Positions 55,066 to 64,000 of a stretch of DNA of 64,000 nt are shown piece by piece. The position numbers and the translations under genes were made by a program. The notes below the pieces were generated by a model. The model made no database searches, was not told the DNA's origin, and saw only the letters and a program-made list of their open reading frames with translations. How positions within the stretch are numbered: the stretch's first letter is position 1; each line of letters begins with the position of its first letter. The stretch lies in contig CM068587.1 in NCBI GenBank assembly GCA_035048485.1, forward strand, positions 36,760,816 to 36,824,815, given 5' to 3'. This stretch comes from Pteria penguin (Eukaryota > Mollusca > Bivalvia > Pterioida > Pteriidae).

Positions 55066-57583
55066 TAGACTGACCTACCCAACTTCTACCACAATTGACA
55101 AAATACATTTAAATTTGTAGTGATTAATCAAAGTCACGCCTGAATTATTTCCCCTATATGGCGGCACCTAGTGTTTAATGTAAACGAGAACGATTAGAAT
55201 AATTCATAGGATTTCAGTAAGCATATTGGCGGGCTTTTTCACCTGTTTCCACTGGGATTCGAACATAAACCTTACACTTACAATAATCATGAATAGCGAG
55301 TCGTGTCGCCTAATACAAATGTTTTTATATAGATTTTAAATACTTACATATAGTGGATATGTCACTTTCATTATCCGTGCATTGCAGTAACTCCATGATA
55401 TGTTAAAATAGACTATCAGTGTTTTCGTATATTCCAGAAACAATGTAACCATAGCTATATTCAACACCTTTTGTCATTTACTTTTCATTTCATCCGTTCT
55501 CTGACAGGTCGCAATTGATCGATAACGTAAGAACTTAATTAAAATAAAGCGCCAAACTGTGCAAAAACCATTCCCTCCAACTTATGTTTGCATTTCATAT
55601 ATTGCACCCGGAAACCGTTAAGATGCGGTGTACGAAATTCCTTTTTATCTCGCACAAGTAGAGTCATCTATTTGTTAAGCGATTTACCGAAAGATATTTA
55701 AATTCTCTACTTTTGTCTCACTTGGCTAGCAATTTGTCAATTGTAATTTCCCTCCAGTGTCTTAAATACCACCGCACGGTGAAAAATAAAAACTACAATT
55801 TCTTTGAGTCAATATTTGTACTATCAGGTGCAAAAGTGTAAGGTTTCGCGTAATAATGCAGTAAACGGATGGGGCGGCGAGCTTTTTACCTGCTCCATTA
55901 TATAAAATACGTTTGACAAGGGGATATAATCCTATAATAATAGTGCCGATTGTTCAAATATCGTTAAATCTTACTGACTGCGGAGGTTTGATAAAATTTC
56001 AATTTCTTCTGATATAAAATTATATAGAATGAAAGGGGCGGAGTATCAAATAGAAAGGAGAAATTATCGGGAAGTCTTGGCTACTTTGACTAATAGGTTT
56101 TAGTGATTAGGTATTGCGTAAGAAGACCAGGGGCGGATTCAGTAAATATCTTCGGTCAAATATATAGGCAAATGAGAAATAAGCATTATAAAAATAAAAT
56201 TGAGCATTGAAATATATACACTAGGCAGATACAGAGCAGAAGGAATATCAATTTTATGGTTGAATATTGCATTTTTATCAGCTTATCTTGACGGCTTAAT
56301 GAATTCTGTTCACTCGGTATAATGTGCAATAGACATGCAATGTCAATCAATGGATTAGAAGCGAAAATGATTCAGAATGCGGCAATGAAACTAGCAGCTT
56401 TTTACAGGAATGTCATTGAAAAGAACAAGAGGGCACAAATATAAAAAAAACCCCAAAAACTAGCATATATGTCGCTCATGTTTTGACTAATATTTCTAAT
56501 CTTTATCGTTTTGACTTTGTAAAGCTGTACACATGAACAATAAACTACAATGTAATGACCACCAGTATCAAGAAATCAGGTATCATAGACAATCTTCTAT
56601 ATTTCTTATAATATATTACATAGAACCAAATTTTATTAAGCGAAATCCTGTCGTAATATTTTATGGTATATTTTCTTCCTTTTTTCCGTTGTTGCTTTTA
56701 AAAGGATATCTAACATTATTACATAAAGTTGGTTGAAGAAAGGATATAAAACCAGCCCCCAGGGCCTTCCGTTTTTCATTCGTCGAAGAATTCTTTTCAA
56801 TACATATTTTTTTAACTAGCTCGTCAACCCATTCTGATTTCTGACAAAAGGTACTAATACCCAATCTTTATGAGAATGTTTCACTGCATACGCAAGAGAA
56901 GATACAGGGTACAATACGACACTGCATCGGCACAGTCGAATGACGTAATTTACTATAAAGACATATTACGAAAGGTTTCTTTTAAGCCTTTTTGTTTTTG
57001 TCAGAGACATATATATATACACAGTCTCTGTTTTTGTAAATTTAATCAATTAAGTTTGCATTTGTAACGTTAGCTGATTAAATTTCTGGCAAAATTCTTT
57101 AATTATTATAATATTGATATGTCCCTATATATACATATGTGTACATGTATATATTTTTGCCTTCTATTGCTATGGATTTATTTATTTGCTTTATTATCTA
57201 TACATAAGGTGATTTTTTTTATATCTGTAGGGTTTTCGTTTTTCTTATTTCTTTTTCTTCCTTCTTCCAGTTAACGTTAATTAACTAGTTCAGTTTTGTT
57301 CCAAGTATCAGTTGATTAAGTTTGTATTTGTAACTTTAATAAACTCAGTTTCAGATAAACAATATTGTGACGCTGATATCGCCGTTACGATACTGGTATT
57401 TGACGTTATGTATTACTTTGCTTACTTTTTATATTTAAAATGATTTTGGGTGTTTTCTGCACAATTGTTGTGTTTTGTTTTTCATTTTTTGTTTTTGTTT
57501 TGTTTTTTTTTTTTTGAGGGGGGGGGGTCTTATTGTTTTAGTTTGGGGGGTTTTTTTGGTTATTTTGGGGGTTGTTGTTGTAG

Positions 57584-57586
<3 letters not shown>

Positions 57587-57642
<56 letters not shown>

Positions 57643-57655
57643 ATTATTATTATTA
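57587..57655. repeat. (ATT)n microsatellite
   Basis: About 21 ATT units, preceded by a T/G-rich stretch. Poly-Ile and poly-Tyr frames here are artefacts. Confidence 0.95.
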
Positions 57656-58435
57656 TTAATGCTATTATTATCTATACCTTATACCACGTCATTCAAGAAA
57701 AACAACTGAGGAAAACCTAAACACCTATTCCGTTTATTCCGGTAACGAACAGGGGACATCTTGATTCTTGTGGCTTGAGAGGTACATAAATAAGATACAT
57801 GTATATACAATAGACTGGACTAAGACAGATGAATATAAATTGAATATCTTTATTTACTGAATTAGTTCAACTGAATTACCGTTAGAAAAATAAGTATCGA
57901 TATTGCCTTACATGTTTTGACGACAGCAAATTGTTACATTCAGATGTAAAGCAAAATTCTGTAATAATCATTTGTGAATGATAGGAATTAATTCATGTAA
58001 TACACGCTATTCACATGCACAGACCCTGTACAGAAGAATCTCAGAGATTTTCCCATTCACAATAAGTCATTGCCTTCTGTATTCACCTTCTAAGTAGCAG
58101 CGACGATTTAAATGTATACAGGTTAAATTTACTGTACATTCGGGTTACATATTTATCTTGTTTGATAAAAATGTCATTCAAGCACATAAATGTAGACTGA
58201 ACTTTAAAAATAAATACAGTTAGCATATTTTTCAATAATGGATTCCCCTACGACGGTTGTAATTGATCTCAACACCCTGATATGCTATCCCTGACTTATC
58301 AGAGATACCGACATGAATGTATTGTTTCCACTGAAAAATCCAAAATCTAGACAACGTCAATCAAATCCCAATGATTCACAATAATGCGATATTCCACGCT
58401 TTATGTCTATCTACTCAACAACCCATACAAGTAAA

Positions 58436-58503
58436 GATGTGTATTACAAGTTGTGTATTACAGGTTGTATATTGCATGTTGTGTATTGCAAGTTGTGTAT
58501 TGC
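58436..58503 (+). repeat. Short minisatellite, ~16-bp units
   Basis: Five near-copies of GTTGTGTATTACAA or GTTGTGTATTGCAA. Confidence 0.85.
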
Positions 58504-59238
58504 CTGGGTAGGTGTTGTATACTTACCCCTCATTCGGTTATATCCACATGATGGCCCATACGTGGTCCTAGAGATGACTTCCATGGACTTCATTGGATCT
58601 CCTTCCCCACTGTCTACCTTACTTCACTTTATAAAACTCAATAATAACTATTAGAACTTCTCTGCGCCATTTTTCTTGTATTCCATGTGGAGTATCGTGC
58701 TGTTGCTAAGAAGGTATCCGCCATATTGTATTAAAGCCAGTTAAAGGGATTTAAACGATTGTGTAACTGAATTGTGTGTTTTATTGATATACGGAACAAA
58801 ACCAATCTTCAGACTTGTTAACTTTCGTGCTAAAGGCAGAGATATTTAAGATTTTACCAGAGACATATATATGTGTGTATATGTCTCTGATTTTACGTGG
58901 TTTTTGTTTAAACATTACCAAATTCACAAACAGCTCTAAGTATATGATCAACAGATACAAACCATTTATTAAGATTTTCCTTATTTCGTACACGTAATAG
59001 TTGTAAATAACTTCACGGTTCATGGCTGTTTCGTGTAAAGATGCATTTAGTTCTATTTCTGTATTTATCTTCGGCAATGGACCACGGAACATTAACTTTA
59101 TTGGAGGAAACTGGTATATAGCAATCTCTTCCAGTGATACGACCCTATGCGATGCATGGACCATTGACAACTGACGGTTTAATTATGGTACATTTGTACA
59201 CTGGTGTATACGATGAGGATTTTGTTCATCGGTATAAC

Positions 59239-59471
59239 TAAGAGATTGATTGATTATTGTATTACGTCACTCCACGATTATTTCTCGTATATAGTGACGG
59301 TATTTGCTTGATGCATTGCATAGAAAATTATACCTTTGCAACGGACCCATCCGAAGCAGTGAAGGGACCTTTACGAGCCACGCCTACCGTGACAAGGGGC
59401 TTTGGTTTTCACTGTCGCAACTAAGACAGAACAGTGTTTATGTGTGTGTGTGTGTATGTGTGTGTGTGTGT

Positions 59472-59525
<54 letters not shown>

Positions 59526-59602
59526 ATTGGGCAGATGCCGACCCCAATACGTGAAATTATCTTGGAGTGACGTAAAACGATAATCAATCAATCAATCAGT
59601 CA
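59239..59602. mobile_element. Inverted SINE pair separated by TG repeats
   Basis: 59239-59430 is the SINE body on the minus strand (GTCACTCCACGATTATTTCT, then GCCTACCGTGACAAGG). A (TG)n tract follows (59440-59525), then a plus-strand tail (GGGCAGATGCCGACCCCAAT, GAGTGACGTAAAACGATAAT, ending in AATCAATCAATCAGTCAGT). The two tails are an inverted repeat enclosing the unit. Confidence 0.75.
59440..59525. repeat. (TG)n microsatellite
   Basis: About 40 TG units with two short interruptions. Confidence 0.97.
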
Positions 59603-60030
59603 GTCAACCTTCTGATAAACAATGGAGAATACAGTGTTGGACAAATGGAAATGTGGTCAAATGCTCATACATATATTAGTGAGATTTATTTAGAAATGAA
59701 TTCCAGGGAGTGATTCTAGCAATTTATTGACAATAAACTTCTGAGTATATATATTGAATTGACGCATATATACATTGTCTGAATGTATTAAGTGGTTGTT
59801 TGCTTTTTAAACAGAACAATGTAATGTAAATACCTGTAAAATGTATCAACCCTAAACTTCCTCTATTTGCACACACACACAGTCACACAGACACACACCT
59901 AAACACACCTATACACACACGCACGCACACAAATGGATTGTTTGGAAAAATTAATCTGTTCTACAGACACTGACAGATGGATGTAAGGCAAGGAACGATA
60001 ACTCTGGATATCAGATCACTTAGTTGTCAG

Positions 60031-60102
60031 CATTTTTTGTTTTGTTTTGCTTTGTTTCGTTTTGTTTTGTTTTTGTTTTTGATTTTGTTTTTGTTTTTGT
60101 TT
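60031..60102. repeat. (TTTTG)n-like tract
   Basis: Repeated TTTTG and TTTTTG words with single changes. Confidence 0.85.
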
Positions 60103-60179
60103 TCACAACCCTCCAAAACTAATGTATATTATCTAAAAATGAAATACGTATTCATAACGATTTAATAAATACAATGGAT

Positions 60180-60425
60180 ATGATAGGGAATAATCATATT
60201 GCCAGTGTATGTAGATGCCTGATATATTTTTAAACCTATGCAACAGGCCTACCATGAGGGATTCCTTACACTGTACGAGTCTAAGTTTTAAGTCACACGG
60301 GATTTCGGCATATATTGTCTCATTCAACCAACCACCGATGGGAATTGAACTCTGGATCCCTCGGCCTATAGGAAAACACTTTATCAACTGATCTTCACCG
60401 GCTCCCATCGATGTACAGAAGTCAT
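60180..60425 (-). mobile_element. tRNA-derived SINE, second family
   Basis: Read on the minus strand: GATGGGAGCCGGTGAAGATC head, AGTTCAATTCCC B-box region near 60350, then TTGAATGAGACAATATATGC and CTCATGGTAGGCCTGTTGCA. Its centre (TGAGACA, GGTAGGC, GTTGCA) resembles the first family, but the head differs. Confidence 0.55.
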
Positions 60426-60591
60426 GTAAGGTCAAATTCCCCATAAATCTTACATAACTACTTTATTTTAGTTTCTCAATACAAATTTCTAATATCTTCT
60501 ATAATAATAGTAGATGCAAACGCGTTAGCAGTTTCAAAGAGAGAAAAGAAGAACAAATCTGTAAGGAGAATTCGGTTTATGTGTTGCTAAA

Positions 60592-60624
60592 CCCCCCCCC
60601 CCCCCAAAAAAAAAAAAAAAAAAG
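60592..60624. repeat. C-run followed by A-run
   Basis: About 15 C then 19 A; a homopolymer junction prone to assembly error. Confidence 0.9.
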
Positions 60625-60843
60625 AAAAGGGAAATATGGGGTAATATTCTCTGCACATGAGTATATTTCATTCCTCTGTCTTTCACCATTCTTTGACTCC
60701 CTTGTACAAGTCGTGATCAATGTAAATGGAAAATTGTTGCTGCTCTTCTTCAATGGTTTGTACATGTAAAAACCGTCACATAGTTTTACATTTTTCTTGT
60801 AAAATAAATTTATTTAGAATTTTCTACGAAAACACACACATAA

Positions 60844-60856
<13 letters not shown>

Positions 60857-60892
<36 letters not shown>
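60857..60892. repeat. (GA)n microsatellite
   Basis: About 18 GA units after a CACACA stretch. Confidence 0.95.
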
Positions 60893-60895
<3 letters not shown>

Positions 60896-61181
60896 GTCAA
60901 ATACTAGTATTTATATAGATAAATCCTAACTTCTTCGAATAGGCCTAGGTCTATTGATTGGTTTAAAATCTATTAACTATTTAGGAAAATAGAATGTAAC
61001 TGGTGCCATGTGCCTATGGCATTAACGTCAATGTATCACAGTGGACATTCACGGACCCCTGAAATTCAGAGGTGAGACCAGGTGCCAGAGAGGAGTGAGT
61101 GTCTCCTGAATAGCTAGCCACATCCGCCATGAATATCCTTACATACAAAACAAACAAATGTAACTCAGCACTGTATATATA

Positions 61182-62565
61182 ACAAGAGCAACGCCTAGCA
61201 TGGCATAATACGCCCGTCGCTTAATTCGGATTTGGCATGATTTTCATGAAAAATGTAAAATATGTGGAAGTTGGTACATTTTACTTGTTTCATGGTAAAT
61301 TTCATAATGTTTTTACAAAAATTAGATTTTAAATGAATTTTCAAAACAAAATCTTGAAATTTATAAGTCCAAGGGCCATAAATCTGTCAAAAGTGATCAA
61401 TCGTAACAAAACTCGAACTGGTACTAACGCCGCTTGTTATAAAACTATATACCAAATTTCAATTCAAGATTTTGAAAGACGGCCAAAAAAAAAAAAAAAT
61501 CTGGAAAACATGACCTAGGACATATGGTCAACCCCCCCCCCTTAAATGATAAATTTCTCAAAAATGAAGAAAAAGATATTAAACCCGTAGTATATGTGAT
61601 ATTTGGTACATTTTATTTGTTTCATGAGAAATTTCATAATGTTTTGACAAAAAAATAGATTTTTAATGAATTTCTGAAAAAATCTTGAAATTTTTAAGTC
61701 CAAAAGTAGGTCAATCGTAACAAAACTCGCACTGGTACTGACGCCGCGTAAAATAAAGCTATATACCAAATTTCAACTCAATATCTTGAAAGACGGCAAA
61801 AAAAGTCCGGAAAACATGACCTAGGACATATGGTCAACCCCCCCCCCCCCCTAAAATTATAAATTTCTCAAAAATGAAGAAAAATATATTAAAACCCGTA
61901 ACATATGTGATAGTTGGTACATTTTACTTGTTTCACGATAAATTTCATAATGTTTTGACAAAAAATAGATTTTTAATGAATTTCTGTAAAAATCTTGAAA
62001 TTTATAAGTCCAAGGGTCATAAATCCGTCAAAAGTAAGTCAATCGTAACAAAACTCGAACTGGTACTGACGCCGCTTAGAATAAAGCTATATACCAAATT
62101 TCAACTCAATATCTTGAAAGACGGCAAAAAAAGTCCGGAAAACATGACCTAGGACATATGGTCAACCCCCCCCCCCCTAAAATTATAAATTTCTCAAAAA
62201 TGAAGAAAAAGATATTAAAAGCCATAACATATGTGATAGTTGGTACATTTTACTTGTTTCATGAGAAATTTCATAATGTTTTGACAAAAGATAGATTTTT
62301 AATGAATTTTTGAAAAAAATTTTAAATTTATAAGTCCAAGGACCATAAATCCCTCAAAAGTAGGTCAATCGTAACAAAATTCGAACTGGTACTGATGCCG
62401 CTTGAAATAAAGCTATATACCAAATTTCAACTCAATATCTTGAAAGACGGCAAAAAAGTCCGGAAAACATGACCCCGGACAGCATGACGGACACACGGAC
62501 GCACGGACGGACGGACAGCGCCATGACATAATACGTCCCGTCTAATGACGGCCGTATAAAAATGA
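61182..62565 (+). repeat. Element with four tandem ~310-bp units
   Basis: Units are marked by ACATATGGTCAACCCCC at about 61522, 61828 and 62156 (spacings 306 and 328), each containing TTGGTACATTTTACTTGTTT, CAATCGTAACAAAACTCGAA and GACGGCAAAAAAAGTCCGG. The first unit follows CATGGCATAATACGCCCGTC, and the last is followed by GACGGACACACGG and CCATGACATAATACGTCCCG, so similar end sequences bracket the array. Each junction has a C9-C14 run. No coding potential. Confidence 0.85.
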
Positions 62566-62873
62566 ATGTGAACCAACACTGTGTAGAAAGTGGCATTGCC
62601 ACATAACATCAGGAAAAAGGGTATAATAACACATAAGTCAAATCCTCCGCAGGGAACCTTTCTACGACGTCTGTAAACTGTAAAGGGAATAGGTGTGATT
62701 TTAATGCCAAATACAAAAGTAACTGGTGTCATGTGATTATGGCACTAACAACAATGTACCACAGCAGATATTCAAGGAACGATAGTCTGTGGCTTTAGGT
62801 ATTCATCAATCACAGCTTTACATTATATTTCAAAATTCAATATCATATATCAATATTTGTTGTGTTTGAAAAC

Positions 62874-62879
62874 TTTATT
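62874..62879 (-). terminator. Poly(A) signal of the C1q-type gene
   Basis: AATAAA on the minus strand about 50 bp after the TGA stop of the C1q-type exon, a normal distance for a short 3' UTR. Confidence 0.45.
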
Positions 62880-62929
62880 TCAAATTAAATCAAGCAATCA
62901 GTCGATGGATCAAATCATTTCCATACACC

Positions 62930-63165
62930 TCAGAATGAACCTGCTCTCAACAGCGCAACAGAGAATAGGTTGTAGTTTTCTCTTCCCCACAGTACTGAAC
63001 CAGAAAGTTGTCTGACCCACAGATGGTCATTCTTCTTCAGCGGGATATTCAAAGTATGAGATGCTAATTCCCATCGACCGTTTTGTGTCCATAGTCGTAC
63101 TAATTCTATACCATTTCTTACAAGATTTAAGTGAATGCTATTCTTTGGATCGGCCATCATCGACA
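62930..63165 (-). CDS. C1q-domain protein, last exon (partial gene)
   Basis: Minus strand, about 78 residues to a TGA at 62930-62932. The right edge is an acceptor (GAATTGTAG|TG, phase needing one upstream base). The peptide runs SIHLNLVRNGIELVRLWTQN, then ASHTLNIPLKKNDHLWVRQL, then SGSVLWGRENYNLFSVALL. It follows the second half of a C1q domain: L-V-x-N-G, hydrophobic strands, D-x-x-W-V-R, G-S-V-L-x-G, then Y-x-x-F-S-x-x-L-L (the usual Gly after F-S is Val here). C1q-domain proteins are secreted lectin-like or TNF-like trimers, hugely expanded in bivalves and often linked to innate recognition. AATAAA (minus) at 62874-62879, about 50 bp past the stop, supports a true 3' end. The N-terminal exons are outside the window. 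Confidence 0.7.
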
Positions 63166-63178
63166 CTACAATTCAATA

Positions 63179-63180
<2 letters not shown>

Positions 63181-63260
<80 letters not shown>
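63181..63260. repeat. (TA)n microsatellite
   Basis: About 39 TA units just right of the C1q-type exon. Confidence 0.97.
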
Positions 63261-63261
<1 letters not shown>

Positions 63262-63599
63262 GTGAGAGTATTGTAAACAATTCTTTTTAACGACGACTAA
63301 GTTTTCGCGTATTTTCGCGAATTCACCTCAGTTCTCACGCATAAAGGGTCTTAGACATCAATGTAAAGACAGAGTATTGGATAAACATTTATCATCAATC
63401 TCATTCGAAATAAGTAAAACAAAATGATAAAGTACTCAGGTACATGTTTCACTAGGCCACTATCGTTATTGTTCGCAAACACCAGCCACAATAATTTCTT
63501 GATTTTTTGGACAATTTGTCGTGTGATCCCAATAAGCAATTACCCTTTTAGATAAAACTGCATTTTCGGATTAAGAAAGGAATTCTAAAGTTTTGTTAC

Positions 63600-63601
<2 letters not shown>

Positions 63602-63636
<35 letters not shown>
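63602..63636. repeat. Poly(A) tract
   Basis: 35 A immediately left of a hairpin element. Confidence 0.95.
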
Positions 63637-63638
<2 letters not shown>

Positions 63639-63648
63639 AAAACAAAAA

Positions 63649-63859
63649 ACTAAAAGAAATAATACAACCACTCTTTGCTGCAAATTTTCGGCCTCCTGGC
63701 CTTTATCAAACAATAGTTAGAATAGTAATGAAGCTTGTTTATATTAGACATGTAAAGATGGATGTTACATAGATCTACTGTACTATTCTAACTATTGCTT
63801 GATAAAGGCCAGGAGATCGAAACTTTGCGGCAAAGGATGTTTGTATTATTTCTTTTAGT
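63649..63859. mobile_element. Hairpin MITE, ~78-bp arms
   Basis: Left arm from ACTAAAAGAAATAATACAA to CAATAGTTAGAATAGTA, right arm from TACTATTCTAACTATTG to TTGTATTATTTCTTTTAGT, around a ~55-bp loop. GGCCTTTATCAA and TTGATAAAGGCC pair inside. A foldback element with no coding capacity. Confidence 0.88.
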
Positions 63860-64000
63860 ATATTTTACTTCCCTTTGGAGGACTACTTATTATACTAAAA
63901 CAAAACAAGTAAATAATCATCAAGAGCAACGTCAACGTAGCATATGTCCCCCACCCATGGTTATTTTTGTAACTTGGGGCATAACTCCCATGACCACATT

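Larger units (their letters stand above)
55066..58900. other. Intergenic region
   Basis: No convincing gene on either strand. Simple repeats: T/G-rich tract 57480-57585, (ATT)n 57587-57655, and five ~16-bp GTTGTGTATTACAA units at 58436-58503. Confidence 0.5.

Noticed and set aside
58781..59170. A 129-codon minus-strand open frame (MSMVHASHRVVSLEEI start).
   Set aside because: No family recognised, its C-terminal half is low-complexity hydrophobic, and no flanking exons were found. Could be a decayed element; not enough to call a gene.

Overview
The window is AT-rich eukaryotic DNA dominated by introns and repeats: TA, GTAT, TG and TTA microsatellites, tRNA-derived SINEs, short inverted-repeat transposons and minisatellites. 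The SINE tail (GACGTAAAACAATAATCAATC-type ends), the repeat families and a C1q-type exon at the right edge suggest a lophotrochozoan, most likely a bivalve mollusc. This is inference; species cannot be fixed from the sequence alone. There are no bacterial genes, CRISPR arrays or rRNA.

One large gene fills most of the window on the minus strand, from about 53.3 kb (5' end) down to 13.7 kb, or 7.7 kb with an alternative 3' exon. I rebuilt it exon by exon from reading frame, GT/AG sites and codon phase: 29 coding exons joining in frame to 1,429 residues. I identify it as RGS22 (regulator of G-protein signalling 22) from recalled similarity to the vertebrate protein: an N-terminal DDLFLDYFNAFLQLP block, an ERLPLFL block, and then four RGS-like helical folds separated by charged low-complexity linkers. 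The protein is longer than the human one (about 1,260 residues), mainly in the linkers.

The gene shows several signs of transcript diversity. It has two ATG-bearing first exons (53.2 kb and 49.9 kb) that both end in phase 1 and both fit exon 2. It has in-frame phase-0 cassette-like exons, and two alternative C-terminal exons (13.7 kb and 7.7 kb) that both fit exon 28. Most strikingly, an 87-bp tandem repeat at 16.37-16.70 kb has copied the end of exon 25 together with its splice donor four times, the first three copies staying in frame.

Layout. 1-7.7 kb: intergenic, with a 175-bp dimeric repeat, a composite SINE and GTAT microsatellites. 7.7-53.3 kb: RGS22-like gene with repeats in the introns, including a TA-flanked hairpin MITE (19.4 kb), a TTAA-flanked MITE (38.7 kb), a SINE carrying a nested MITE with a clear 8-bp target duplication (43.4 kb), a perfect 25-bp hairpin (47.25 kb) and a degenerate minisatellite (47.75-48.06 kb). 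53.4-62.9 kb: intergenic, with a 12-unit array apparently made by amplifying the A-box part of a SINE (54.76-55.06 kb), an inverted SINE pair split by TG repeats (59.24-59.6 kb) and four tandem ~310-bp units (61.2-62.56 kb). 62.93-63.17 kb: the last exon of a C1q-domain protein on the minus strand, whose other exons lie beyond the right edge.
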